Shown here: positions 36,842 through 47,590 of the stretch, in pieces
Position numbering within the stretch: position 1 is the first letter of the stretch
Layout: every line of letters starts with the position of its first letter
Origin: Euglena gracilis
Lineage: Eukaryota > Euglenida > Euglenophyceae > Euglenales
Direction of reading: 5' to 3'
NCBI GenBank assembly: GCA_039621445.1
Contig: CP154957.1
Coordinates: forward strand, 16,376,595-16,440,594
DNA length: 64,000 nt
Position numbers and translations under genes: made by a program
The notes under the pieces: model-generated
What the model was told of the DNA's origin: nothing
Database searches by the model: none
Seen by the model: only the letters and a program-made list of their open reading frames with translations

Positions 36842-37285
36842 CCAAATCGAAGAATGGTCATGGCAATGTCTGGTTTTTTGGGTCCCCCTGCAGCAGCGGC
36901 TTCGCATATGCAGCAGGAGAAAAGTGGCCCGGGGCTGTTTCATTGCAAGCCGGGCCAATCAACAAGGGACAACTGGATCGATCAATACGTGGCTGGGGGG
37001 CGGAGGTCCCCTTCGCGAGGACGGAAAATAGCCGTCCCATCCCAGACAAAAGGAGGGGACAAATCCATCGAATATATACCGACCTCGGGGAATGGAAGGT
37101 TACATACACCCTGCCAAAACCAGCCAGTCACCTTTTTCTCCCCTGGAAAAACCCAACCAATTACTACTCTCCTGTCTTGGGGCCACTTTGGAATTCAAGG
37201 GAAAATGATACCACAAACGGGAAGAAAAAGGTCAAAAAATCCAGCCAACTCCAGCACCTTCGGCACCTGTTTACTTAAGTGCATG
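36842..37285 (+). pseudogene. Protein-like segment of unrecognised origin
   Basis: After TTTTTACTTCCAG an open frame reads NRRMVMAMSGFLGPPAAAAS, HMQQEKSGPGLFHCKPGQST and further. Composition is protein-like up to about 37285, after which the frame runs into G/C-run repeats. It may be a captured exon in the 7.1-kb element. No start codon or donor can be fixed. Confidence 0.25.
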
Positions 37286-37687
37286 TTCCAGCCGGACCAT
37301 CCGGCCGACTTTGGAGGGCCACTTAGGGGGGGTAATGGTACTCTTTGGGGCAACGGCAGTACAGTTGGGGCTTTTTGGGGACCCCCCCCTCCCCCGTACA
37401 GTTGGGATTTTCGGGACCCCCCCCCTAGTGCCGACCCCCCCGAGATAGATGAAAAATTTGACACCAAAAATGGCCTTTTTAGACCAAAAAAAGGCCTCAA
37501 TTTTTTTCCGGCGCCTTCGGCACCGGTTTTTGGTCGATTTTTGAGGGGGGGTTGGCAGTACAGTTGGGACCCCAGGACCCCCCCCCCGGTGTTGAGACAA
37601 TACAACAAAAAGTGCCAAAAAATGCAAAAAAAATCAGACCTCGGGACCCCCTCCCCGGCTCCCCGACTTAGACTGGGGGGGGTACTG

Positions 37688-37795
37688 GCTAGTTGACCGA
37701 CTAGTCGGTCGACTTGTTGACCGACTACTAGTCGGCCGACTAGTCAGTGGGGGGAACTCGCTAGTCGACCGACTAGTCGACCGACTAGCCACTCT
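37688..37795. repeat. Cluster of TAGTCGACCGACTA palindromes
   Basis: Overlapping inverted motifs (CGACTAGTCGGTCGAC, GACCGACTAGTCG). The same motif type occurs at 43845-43992, and a GGCCGAC variant at 53395-53515 and 54380-54515. Confidence 0.85.
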
Positions 37796-38189
37796 AATGT
37801 ACCAAAAGGGGGGGGGTCACCGACTTTTTAAGCCCCCCCCCAATACTGATTTGCCTTGTTTGACCTAAAATTTCGTAGAACATACCAACCCCCCCCCTCT
37901 ATTTGGCCGCCCTCCGGGCGGCCCGGACCCCCCTTCTGGCCAATTAGGGGGGGGGGGACAATTAGGGGGGGGGGGTTACCCCTAACCCCCCTAATTGGCC
38001 ACCTGGACCCCGTCCTTTACAGTCGCGAACCCTCCAAAAAACCCGAATAAAGACATTTTCCCTTGAAATGAGTTACCAGGTTTTGAATAGTGCTGAGCTC
38101 TTGATAAGCGCGCACCCACCCCTTCATTGACAACTCCATACATACCGGCACACCCCATGGAGCTCTTTTGACTGAAATTCATGTGTTTG

Positions 38190-39140
38190 TGCCAGAAACA
38201 GGGCGCTGGCGGGTCGAAAAACGCTCGTTTTTTCGCTCAAACAGTTTTTCTGGGTCCGGGAGGCCAAAAAAATCGTCTCGGGCAAAAAATTTTTTCGATT
38301 TTTTTAGACTTTTTTGAACCCGGTTTGACCCAAAGTCATGGGTCGGCGGCCCAAAACGGGCGCCGGCGGTCGAAAAACGCTCGTTTTCGGCTCAAAAACT
38401 GTTTTTTTTTTCTGGGTCCGGGAGGCCAAAAAAACATCGTTTCGGGCAAAAAAATTTTTTCGATTTTTTTCGACTTTTTTGACCCGGATTTGACCCAAAG
38501 TCAATGGGTAGGTGGCCAAAACCGGGACACCGCCGGGTCGAAAAACGCTCCTTTTCGGATCTAAAAAATTTTTTCTGGGTCCGGGAGGCCAAAAAACATC
38601 GTTTCGGGCAAAAAAAATTTTTTTCGATTTTTTTCGACTTTTTTGACCCAGATTTGACCCAAAGTCAATGGGTCGGCGGCGGCCCAAAACGCGGCGCCGG
38701 CGGGTCGAAAAACGCTCGTTTTCGGCTCAAAAACAGTTTTTCTGGGTCCGGGAGGCCAAAAAACATCGTTTCGGGCAAAAAAAATTTTTTCGATTTTTTT
38801 CGACTTTTTTGACCCGGATTTTACCCAAAGTCAATGGGTCGGCGGCCCAAAACGGGGCGCCGGCGGGTCGAAAAACGCTCGTTTTCGGCTCAAAAACTGT
38901 TTTTCTGGGTCCGGGAGGCCAAAAAACATCGTTTCGGGCAAAAAATTTTTTTCGATTTTTTTCGACTTTTTTGACCCGGATTTGACCCAAAGTCAATGGG
39001 TCGGCGGCCCAAAACGGGGCGCCGACGGGTCGAAAACGGCTGGTTTTCGGCTCAAAAACAGTTTTTCTGGGTCCGGGAGGCCAAAAAACATCGTTTCGGG
39101 CAAAAAAAATTTTTTCGATTTTTTTCGACTTTTTTGGCCA
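38190..39140. repeat. Tandem array of ~165-bp units, right arm
   Basis: Inverted counterpart of 33640-34312 with one or two more units. TTTGACCCAAAGTCAATGGG-type motifs recur at about 165-bp spacing. Confidence 0.92.
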
Positions 39141-40002
39141 AAAACGGCTAAGTCGAACAGAGGGAAAAGTGTACAAAATGCCTGAAATGGCCAAACTGGC
39201 CAAAAAAACGCCCGTGTCTCGGGCTGGGCGGGGAGTTGCGGGGAAACCAAAATCCCAGTAGATAGAGCGTTCCAAGGGCTTCAATTTAGGTCCCTGGACA
39301 TTTCTTTTGATTTTGCATCATTTTCGAGAAATTTTGAAAACATCGATTTTTTGACCCCCCACCCCCCGAAAACGGCTAAGTCGAACAGAGGGAAAAGTGT
39401 ACAAAACGGCCAGCTGCGCCGAAAACGGCCGTATCTCGGGCTAGGCGAGGAGTTGGGGGGAAATCAAAATACCGGTGGATGGGGCGTTCCAAGGGCTTCA
39501 AATTAGGTCTCCGGACATTTCCTTTGATTTGGCTTCATTTTGGAGATATTTTGAAAATTGACATTTTTTGGCCGAAATGGCAGAGTCCAAAGGGGGGGGG
39601 GCTTATCCAGGGGGGGCGGGTAAATCCTACCGAGTTTGGACCCCTTCGCGCGTGAATAACTCGGGCCTGGCGGGGAGTTGGGGGTCAAACCCAGGTGATT
39701 TGGAAACTAGAAATCCAGTCGCTCGCGACTGAAAAAAAAAATTCCGGGAACCGGGCCGGGGTCATGGTGATAATCCGCGGTTTTCACGGTCTACCCAGAG
39801 GGGGGGGGGGCCGGGGGAGGGGGGGGGTCCGACCCCCCACTTTTCCCTGGTGGTAAGCTTCGCTCTTACTCTAAAGAGATAAGAGCTCAGCGACCCCCCC
39901 CCCCTAATTGGCCACCTGGGCTCTGGCCAATTAGGGGGGGACAAATAGGGGGGGGTTGGTAATTCAAACGGTGAAAAATGCACCATAAGCATCCTTTTTG
40001 TT

Positions 40003-40395
40003 GCTCAACTGTCCCAGGGCCCCAAAATAACAAAATCCCTTGTGTTGCCGACCCGTTTTGGAAGTGAATTCCTTTTGTTGCTCAAGTGTTCGAGGGCCCA
40101 TAGGAGATCAGGCGGTGAACTTTGGGTTTTTCGGGCGGGACCCCCCATCCCCCCCCCTCTTCATTGGAAATACATGGACGAACTTCACCGGTGAACTTCA
40201 CCAGTGAAGTTTCTCCATGAAATTCCTTTAGGGGCGGAGCCCCCACCCCCCCCCCCCCCCACCCCTGCCTAACCTCCATAATAACGAAACCCCGTGTGTT
40301 GCCGACCCGTTTTGGAAGCGAATTCCTTTTGTTGCTCAACTGTCCCAGGGCCCCATTATAACAAAACCCCTTGTGTTGCCGAACCGTTGTAGAAA
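40003..40395. repeat. Direct repeats around a G-run segment
   Basis: The block GTGTTGCCGACCCGTTTTGG, then AATTCCTTTTGTTGCTCAA and GGGCCC, occurs at 40033-40100 and again at 40297-40370. Between them is CGGTGAACTTCACCAGTGAAG and a C-run. Both flanks also share AACAAAATCCC/AACGAAACCCC. Confidence 0.75.
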
Positions 40396-40505
40396 CAAAG
40401 GGGATGCTTTGACAACTTTGAAGGCTTTATACGTGTTTTCTTTGAAATTCTAGGTCAAAAGAAGTCAAATCAATGTTGGGGGGGCGACTGATAAACAATA
40501 ACCCT

Positions 40506-40548
40506 AATTGTCGCCCCCCCCCTTGGGGGGGGCGACAATTAGGGGGGG
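40506..40548. repeat. G/C-run hairpin
   Basis: TAATTGTCGCCCCCCC, a TTGG loop and GGGGGGCGACAATTA pair perfectly. Confidence 0.9.
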
Positions 40549-40792
40549 GGGTTACCCATGCACCCATGGACGGGTAGGGTAAATTGAGTAACCCCCCCCC
40601 TAATTGTCACCCACCCCTAATTGTCGCCAGGGGGGTCAAAACGCTCCCTGGGGGGTGCCATATAGGGGGGGGGCTGGTATTAATTGCTATTTGAGACCCC
40701 GGAATTTCACTTTTGAAATTCCAGAGAAAGAAATAGGGAAATATACCGGAATTTGTTTGAAGTCGACCTACGGAATCTTTCTGATACGAAAA

Positions 40793-41985
40793 CTGTGTCC
40801 AGAACGCCGGTTCGGGCATGAAGCCGTGTTCCAGAACGCCGGTTCGGGCCGCCCGAACCGGCGTTCTGGAACACGGCTTCACGCCCGAACCGGCGTTCTG
40901 GACACAGTTGTTGAAACCGTGGATTAGGGGCTCTGGCTTCACGCCCGAACCGGCGTTCAAGGAATCCAGGCCAATTTCGCCCTAAATACCCATTTTTTGA
41001 ACCTTTTTGAGCATTTTTGACCTCCTTTGGGCGAATGGCGATGTCGATCGGCCGATTGACGTTTTCACAAATGTGATGCCATGTTACCCATCAATCGAAA
41101 GCTCTTCTCAAGGGCTTTTGACAAATGGCCACAGGATTCAGCAATAATGCACACAGAGCTTCTTTTCAGCAATCATGTATTCCAAAATTTGACATCCTGA
41201 TTTGTGAAATCCCACACCTCAGGTGCCATACGGCATATCAATCGAAAGCTCTCCCCATGAGCTTTCATTTGGTACCCTTAGAACTCAGCCACACTGCATA
41301 GCGCTCTGAAAATTGCCGATCGCATGTTCCGACCCTTTTCGCAAATTCCAAAATCCACTGTGCACCTGCTGTGGGGGGTTGGTACACCCCTCCCCCCTCT
41401 CCGAGGGGCTCGCCACGCCATTTAACCCCCCTCCCTCTTCCTAACCGGACCCCCTTGCCACGCCACCCAACACATTTTTCATTCTGCAACCATGGCACAC
41501 CCCTCCCTCCCCCCCATCCGAGACCCCCTCGCCACGCCATTTTCCCGCCATTTCCCCCCCTCCCCCCCTATTCGGACCCCCTTGCCACGTCGTACCAACC
41601 CCCCCCCATGTTGCCCATCGATAAGAGGGGCTTCTCAAGGGCTTTCAGCAGATGGCCTTAGATTTCAGCCGTGCTGCATGGTATTCTATTTCAGAAATTC
41701 CCCAAATTTGGCCAAATGGAAATTGTTGCACACAAAATACCCCAATTTCTGGCCAAATACCCCCCGAAAACTGCTCAGATATGATTGATATGATTGCCAC
41801 ATGTCTAAAAACCATTTTGGACACTTTTTGGCACTTTTTATTTTGGGTCCCCTGGACGCCGTCTTCCCGCCCGAACCGGCGTTCTGGACGCCGGTTCGGC
41901 ACAAAAATTTCTGCGCCGAACCGGCGTCCAGAACGCCGGTTCGGGCGTGAAGCCAGAGCCCCAATACACGGTTTCTATACAAAAA
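40793..41985 (+). mobile_element. Hairpin-ended non-autonomous element, copy 2
   Basis: The left end is a compound palindrome of CCAGAACGCCGGTTCGGGC units (40799-40910). The right end is another (41868-41945), and both arrangements match the ends at 34795-35405 in inverse orientation. The interior shares TCGATCGGCCGATTGA, CCCATCAATCGAAAGCTC and the AATTTGACAT block. A 41270-41660 segment with no match in copy 1 (CCCCTCGCCACGCC-type repeats) is probably an insertion. No ORF. Confidence 0.7.
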
Positions 41986-43284
41986 TCGACCGACACTAAC
42001 AGATTCAGCAGGGGCGCCGGGCGCGAGCGAGCGAAGCGAGCCGCCCGGCGCCCCTGCTGAATCTGTTAGTGTCGGTCGATTTTTCTAAAACCTATTTTGT
42101 CTGGGCCCGACGCCTGTCTTGATATTCATTCGACCGAACCGCCTGGACGGAAATATGGTCAAAAAAGTGGTTTTTGGCCCATTAACGGGCGCCTGAATGG
42201 AAATCGACTGACATAAACGGCGCCTGAATGGAAATCGACCGACATAAACGGGCGCCTGAATGGAAATCGACTGACATAAACGGGCGCCTGAATGGAAATC
42301 GACTGTCATAAACGGGCGCCTGAATGGAAATCGACTGACATGAACGGTTTCCGATGTCTTGGAAATCGACCAACCTTTTGTTTCCTTTTTTGAATGCCTT
42401 TTTGTTCCGTTTTGGGACATTTTCAGTTTCAGCCTGAAACCTGTTAATGTCGACCAACATTTTGTCTCTTTTTTTCGGAATGCTTTTTTCTTTTTTTCAA
42501 TCTCTATATCAAGAACTGCTTCTTAAACGCAGACTCTGACCTGAGTCTGCGTTTCGAAACGCAGACTCAGGCCGAATAACAGACTCAGCGTTTCGAAACA
42601 GAGACTCAGGCCAGAGTCTGCGTTTTATTACAAACACAGATTTTGACCAAAGCCATGAACACAGCCTTTTGCTATGAACACAGCCTTGGCCCGAAATCCG
42701 ATGATGTCAATATAATTGCAATACAGGCGTCGAGCCCAGAAAATAGGGTTGACATTGCCAAATAACTCCTCACCCGAAAGCTTTTCTTTTAGATGACCAG
42801 TGATGACAACTGGTTCAGGACAAATATGCCGAATGCTTTTTCTGAAGATCCAGAAAATAATAATCTTAAGTACCGTCCTTCCGTCTGTTCCATCCAAAGT
42901 TCAGCCAGCTGTGATCACCTGGCCACAAAATTTGGTTTTTGTCTGATCCATAACTCCTCCACAACCCCATAGGACCAAAAATGTCGAAAAAAATGGAAAT
43001 ACAAAATGTCCAAAAAATCACTAAAAATTCCCAATCTGACTAGCAACAGATTTCAATGGAATGGAAATCGACTTTCATAAACGGGCGCCTGAATGGAAAT
43101 CGACTGTCATAAACGGGCGCCTGAATGGAAATCGACTGACATAAACGGGCGCCTGAATGGAAATCGACCGACATAAACGGGCGCCTGAATGGAAATCGAC
43201 CGACATAAACAATTTCAGCTTGAAATCCGTTAATGTCAGTAGAATTTCAAGACAGGCGTCGGGCCCAGAAAATAGGTTTTAATC
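41971..43284 (+). mobile_element. Non-autonomous derivative of the tyrosine-recombinase family (copy A)
   Basis: Layout: hairpin (41981-42084), left terminus AAAACCTATTTTGTCTGGGC (42078 onward), iteron array of GGGCGCCTGAATGGAAATCG units (about 32 bp, 42182-42345), a 700-bp interior, a second iteron array (43070-43210), and right terminus ending CGGGCCCAGAAAATAGGTTT. The ends and iterons are nearly identical to those of 55.6-63.75 kb. The recombinase ORF is absent. A stray internal copy of the terminus (CGTCGAGCCCAGAAAATAGG) is at 42728. Confidence 0.75.
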
Positions 43285-43298
43285 AAAATCCGGATCAA

Positions 43299-43765
43299 AT
43301 TCCTATTTAATCCATTCAGAATAGAATAAAGAAGATTAATTAGTCGTTTGATCCAGAATTTCCTAGTACGATTGCACATCAGCGGACATAAGGAAATATC
43401 CCAACAAACGACTATTTAATCTGTCAGAACCCGATCAGAATCTCAGATTCTGGTTTTGGGGGTCTCAAATAGCGGTTAATTGAGAAATTTGCTTGTGATC
43501 GATATTCGCAGAAACACAAGGAATTTTCTCAGCATTCCGCTAAATAAACCCCCAAGAACTTCAAAAAGTGAAATTCCAGAGAAGAAATAGGCGGGAATTC
43601 CAGAAAATGCTTGTGTTTGGTTTCTTTTCCCGCACAAGGAAATTCTGGATCAACCGCCTATTTAATCTGGTCTGATTCTTTTAAATTGAATTAAATGGCG
43701 ATTTGTTAGAGATTTTCCCAGTACGAAAATAAGAAAATTTTGGATCAAATGCCTATTTAATCTGC
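43299..43765. repeat. Interspersed motif GGATCAAATGCCTATTTAATC
   Basis: Variants of a ~22-bp motif ending CTATTTAATCTG occur at about 43299, 43404, 43648 and 43742. Related GTGAAATTCCAGAGAA pieces are near 40700 and 43568. Function unknown; probably part of an unclassified element. Confidence 0.6.
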
Positions 43766-43844
43766 CTGACCTAGAGCTTTTTCAAATTCCTCAATCTAAA
43801 TAGGAAATAAAGGGGGGGTCACGTTACCCCCCCTTTTGGTACAT

Positions 43845-43992
43845 TGTCGACTAGTCGACCGACTAGCCAGTTGCTCCCATAGCCAGTACCCCCCCCCCCC
43901 TGTACGGACTAGTCCACCGACTAGTTGGTCGACTAGTCGGTAGGGCAACTGGCTAGTCGACCGACTAGTTGGTCGACTAGCCAGAACCCCCC
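43845..43992. repeat. Cluster of GTCGACCGACTAG palindromes with C-runs
   Basis: Motifs CTAGTCGACCGACTAG and TAGTTGGTCGACTAG repeat in both orientations between two C-runs. The layout resembles an element terminus of the type at 53372-54537. Confidence 0.8.
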
Positions 43993-44084
43993 CCCCCCAG
44001 TCTAATGTTTGGGGTCCCCCTCCCCCCCTGCCAACGCCCCTTTGGCGGTTAGCAGAAACAGACGGATCATGGTCATTCAGAAAA

Positions 44085-44276
44085 ATGAAGCAAAGGTTGA
44101 TCGATTTCCAAGACATCGGAATCTGTTTAGGTCAGTCAATTTTCATTCAAGCACCAGTCGATTTCCATTCAGGCGCCCATTAATGGGCCAAAAACCATAT
44201 TTTTGGCAAATATTTCAGTCCAGGCGGTTCGGTCGAATGAAATTTTAAGACAGGCGTGTGGGCCTAGACAAAATAG
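44085..44276 (-). mobile_element. Solo 5' end of the tyrosine-recombinase family
   Basis: Reverse complement of 55690-55985 in compressed form: GATTTCCATTCAGGCGCCC iteron, TTAATGGGCCAAAAACCATA, CAGGCGGTTCGGTCGAATGA, AGACAGGCGTG and ending GACAAAATAGG. Confidence 0.7.
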
Positions 44277-44279
44277 GGG

Positions 44280-44985
44280 GGTGTATGAGTTGCGGGGGGG
44301 TCGCGGGGGGGGGGATCGCGGGGGGAACGTGGCAGTTTCGACGAATCACGTGTGACTAATGTGACCTCACATACCTCCCCCCCCCTTACCATGCCCCCCC
44401 CACCCCCATATAAGACTCCCCCCTGGCCGGCCTTCGGCCGGCCCTTTGGCCGAGACCGACCCCCCCATATACCATGCCCCCCCCCCCTTACTGTTCCCCC
44501 CCCTTACTGTTCCCATTGGGGGGACGGGAACAGTACAGTATCATAGCATTTTTTGTAAAGGATTCTTGGAACACAAGGCAAAAAGGGGGAATTTTTTGGT
44601 CGGTTTTAGGTGCTCTCAATCCCACCAAAATCCAACCCAATGCCAAAATGGATGTTGTGGAGGTGCAATTTTCAAGCATGTAAACCAAAAAAGCTTCATT
44701 TTGGCATTTTAGGTGGCCTTTTGGGTCAAACTTGGTTGAGTTTGTTCATGGCCCATGGGAACAGTAAGGGGGGGGTAGCTTGTCCCCCCCCCCCTTACTG
44801 TTCCCCCCCTTACTGTTCCCATGGACCCAAAAGGGGGCCACGGGACGGGAACAGTAAGGGGGGGGCATGGTAAGACCCCCCCCATATAAGACCCCCCCGG
44901 GATTTTGGCTCCCGAGGGGGGGTCTTATAATGGGGGGGGGCATGGTATTGTCCCCCCCCCCCTTATTGTCCTTGGGTCCCAGCCG
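44280..44985. repeat. G/C-run repeats with GGGAACAGTAAGG motifs
   Basis: Alternating C-runs and G-runs carry CCTTACTGTTCCC and its complement at least six times, plus ATATAAGACCCCCC and TTATTGTCC variants. A hairpin-like cluster GGCCGGCCTTCGGCCGGCC is at 44423. No gene. Confidence 0.75.
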
Positions 44986-45049
44986 ACGGGGGGTTTTTTT
45001 GGCCCGGCCAATGAAATTCCTTTGGTACGGTCTTATTGTCCCCCCCATA

Positions 45050-45430
45050 CTTGGCATTTTTTTTGTTTTTTTAAAAAAACAAAACAACGTGTTTTTTTAA
45101 AAAAAAACGCCAAAAAAAACATCAAAAAAAACAAAAGGAAAATTCCATTGAAAAAACTCGTTATGAAACACCCAAACCATACTTCGAATCCTACTAAGTT
45201 CAAAAATTGCCAAAAAAATGGTCAAAAACATTCAAAAAATGCAAGAAAATGCAACTTTAGGACTTTTTTCATTTTTTGTTTAAGGAAATATTTGGCAGAA
45301 ATGCCCCAAAACTTGCCAAAAATGATTGAAAATATGCATTCAAAAAATTTTCCGAGCAAAACCTTGTTGGCGTTTTTTTGTTTTTTTTAAAAAAAACATT
45401 GTTAGAATTAAAAAAAACAAAAAAAACAAA
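45050..45430. repeat. Poly(A)/poly(T) palindromic repeats
   Basis: TTTTTTGTTTTTTTAAAAAA-type inverted runs occur here, at 51370-51430, 53085-53165, 54855-54950 and 63920-64000. Several adjoin GTCAACC or GGTTGAC. The Phe/Lys open frames are artefacts. Confidence 0.8.
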
Positions 45431-45746
45431 GTCCAAAAAAAACAGGTTGCCAACTATGGTCCCCCCCCATTGTCTGATCGGGGGGGGGGGCAGGTCGGTG
45501 GGACAATAAGGGGGGGGGTACAACATCACATGTGACCTATTTTCAGAATTTTAGGATCCAAAATGGATCTAATTAGGAATTTATCACACATTTTTGGCAA
45601 TTTTGATTCCTAATTTGGTTGCCAATTCATAATTAGGCGCCATTTTTGGCTCCAACTGCGATCTGGAAACCCTGCATGCGTGCGCCGCAGGGGGGGGGCG
45701 CGGGGGGTCGCGGGGGGGGGGGTACACCCCCAGGTTTTAGTAAAAT

Positions 45747-45908
45747 TGACCGAAACTAACAGATTCAGCAGGGGCGCCGGCCGCTCGCTTCGCTCGCATT
45801 GCCCGGCGCCCCTACTGCACCAACAGATTCAGCAGAGGTGCCCGGGCCGCTCGCTTCGCTTGAATGGCCCGGCTGCCCCTGCTGAATCTATTAGTGTCGG
45901 TCGATTTC
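45747..45908. repeat. Tandem pair of hairpins (GCAGGGGCGCCGG type)
   Basis: Two hairpins of the 31199 / 41981 / 55582 type follow one another, with outer arms AACTAACAGATTCAG and CTGAATCTATTAGTGTCGG. They abut the left end of the recombinase element at 45915. Confidence 0.85.
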
Positions 45909-46283
45909 TGTATTAAAAACGTGTTCAGCCCGCCAAATGCCTGCCCTGAAATTCGTGGTCATGAACACGTTTTCAATGAGGGCATTTGTGGCAATGACAC
46001 GTTTTCAGTGAAGGCATCTGTGTTCAGGCACGTTTTCAATGAGGGCATTTGTGGCAATGACACGTTTTCAGTGAAGGCATCTGTGTTCAGGCACGTTTTC
46101 CATTAGGGCATCTGTGGCAACCCCCAGCAAGAAACGAAAATCGCTATCATGAAAAATCGGTGTGCGGTTGAGAGGCCGGGTGGTCCTCAAGGGTGAGGCG
46201 GGTCGGGGGCACTCTACAACACGAAGAAGACGACAACAAGAAGGCTAGGTTGCCTTGGCACAACGACAGGGAAGGGGCGAAAA

Positions 46284-46826
46284 TCACGGCACAGGACAGG
46301 CTTTACACAAAAAAGAGCCATACTTTGGTGGCCGCCGCAAATCTTGGCAATGAAAATGATATGCCAAACCGCAGGCGTCACAGACAACTTTGTTCAGCTC
46401 CACACAATTTGGATTTTTCGGAATGGCAACACCACAAAAACCACATTTCTCCTGTTTTATAGGCAGTCGGGACACAGCACGAGGCACAGGGGGTTGGTCA
46501 GGGGAGGGAACAGAGCTGACCGCAGGAGCGGAACGTTGCTCGGCGGTGGGAAAGACAGAGGGAACACTGGTCAGGTCCTGATTTTCGACCGTTCGTCACT
46601 TGGTGGGGCGCAAAAATTTGCCCAAGTTGACCACCGTGCAACGTTCCGCAACAAACACACCGGACTTTTTCTTTGTGTTGCCCTGTGCCAGCAAGGTGCC
46701 ATGAAGGGGGTCAACCTTCGGCTTCTTGGCATCTTGCTGGTATACCGCGAGAGCAGCCAGGAACAGTTCCGTCCTAGGGGGTGGTGGCAAAAGACCATTC
46801 ACAAAGTTTGCCGTGTGTTTGGCCAT
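46284..46826 (-). pseudogene. Deleted recombinase ORF retaining N-terminus and PHD finger
   Basis: Starts at ATG 46826 (MAKHTANFVNGLLPPPPRTE, LFLAALAVYQQDAKKPKVDP) and loses frame near 46600. A PHD-type C4HC3 zinc finger follows in 46487-46284: CGFC, 19 residues later CDAC, then HFHC and, after PPKYG, CKAC. Copy 2 (51930-52713) has extra sequence between these parts, so the recombinase region is deleted here. Known biology: PHD fingers bind histone H3 tails, which would suit chromatin-guided integration. That role is inferred. Confidence 0.65.
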
Positions 46827-47129
46827 ATTGGCAGGGGTGCGGGAAAAAGGAAAAAAAAGAAAAAAAAGGGGGGTGACACGTTTTCAGTGAGGGCATTTGT
46901 GGCAATGACACGTTTTCAGTGAAGGCATCTGTGTTCAGGCACGTTTTCAGTGAGGGCATTTGTGGCAATGACACGTTTTCAGTGAAGGCATCTGTGTTCA
47001 GGCACGTTTTCAGTGAGGGCGCCGTTTTTTGGGTCCGAATTTCACAAATTCGCGTTTTTGACCCCTTGCGTGAATCACGACCACGAATTTCAGGGCAGGC
47101 ATTTGGCGGGCTCTGAACACGTTTTTAAA

Positions 47130-47242
47130 CAAATTGTGGCTGAGCCCAGATTTCAGCCTGAAAACGTGTTCAGGGGGCCCCCTTCGGGGGCCCCCTGGCT
47201 GAACACGTTTTCAGGCTGAAATCTGGGCTCAGCCACAATTTG
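47130..47242. repeat. 113-bp perfect hairpin
   Basis: The arm CAAATTGTGGCTGAGCCCAG, ATTTCAGCCTGAAAACGTG, TTCAG...GGGGGCCCCC pairs with its complement around CTTCG. Half-copies are at 53022-53070 and 63784-63862. Confidence 0.95.
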
Positions 47243-47389
47243 TGTATTGAAAAAAACCATCCAATTTTCGGTCATTGTTGGGGGGGTCAAAAATTTTTGT
47301 GCCCCCCCCATGCAGAGGTGTTGTTCGCCCTTGCGTATATGTAAAGTCTGTTGCCCGAGGTATCCGTTCCCAGGGGGCTAGGCAGTCAA

Positions 47390-47590
47390 GTTTGGGTCCC
47401 AAACCCCCTCTCCCCCCTGTCTGGTTACAGGGCGACAGGGGGTCCCGCGGCACCCCCCCCCCCAGTGCATGGGCTCCCCAACAAAGTTTCGTTAGTCCAG
47501 ACCCTGGACCCCCCCCCTCGAACTTGACCAATCCGGTTGCTTCGCGGTCCTGCGGGACCCCCCCATATGTGCCTGGGCTCTCCAGTCCGT
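47390..47590. repeat. Dispersed C-run repeat, first copy (second at 48530-48715)
   Basis: Shared order of landmarks: GGCAGTC, TCCCAAACCCCC, TGTCTGGT, GGGGGTCCCGCGG, TGCATGGGCTCCCC, CCTGGACCCCC/CCCGGACCCCC, CTCGAACT and GCCTGGGCTCT. Direct orientation. No gene. Confidence 0.7.

Larger units (their letters stand above)
32873..39963. mobile_element. ~7.1-kb element with 1.4-1.8-kb inverted arms
   Basis: The left arm (about 32873-34312) and right arm (about 38180-39963) match in inverted orientation in ordered blocks. From outside in: GCTGAGCTCTTATC and GTAAGAGCGAAGCTTACC; the CCGGCGGATT/TCACCATGATCCC block (diverged on the right); GTCGCGAGCGACTGG with ACTCCCCGCCAGGCCCGAG; the AAATGTCCGGAGACC block; and a tandem array of about 165-bp units. 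The centre (34.3-38.2 kb) holds a smaller element, a minisatellite and exon-like fragments. No transposase recognised and no clear target duplication. Confidence 0.75.
45915..47242 (-). mobile_element. Tyrosine-recombinase/PHD element, internally deleted (copy 1)
   Basis: Inverted ends: AAAACGTGTTCAGCCCGCC, AAATGCCTGCCCTGAAATTC on the left and the complement at 47070-47127. Inside both ends are ~31-33-bp iterons (ACACGTTTTCAGTGAAGGCA, TCTGTGTTCAGGC / TTTGTGGCAATG) at 45965-46110 and 46877-47020. The ORF is on the minus strand, and a 113-bp hairpin (47130-47242) lies on its 5' side. Confidence 0.8.

Noticed and set aside
36800-37696. A single 298-codon gene
   Set aside because: The second half crosses G/C-run repeats and loses protein-like composition; only 36842-37285 is kept as a fragment.
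42182-43210. CRISPR-like arrays of ~32-bp repeats
   Set aside because: Repeats abut directly with no unique spacers, recur at both ends of mobile elements, and the genome is eukaryotic.
45864-47219. Small conserved proteins MRAFVAMTRF / SLPQMPSLKT
   Set aside because: They are frames through the iteron arrays of the recombinase elements.
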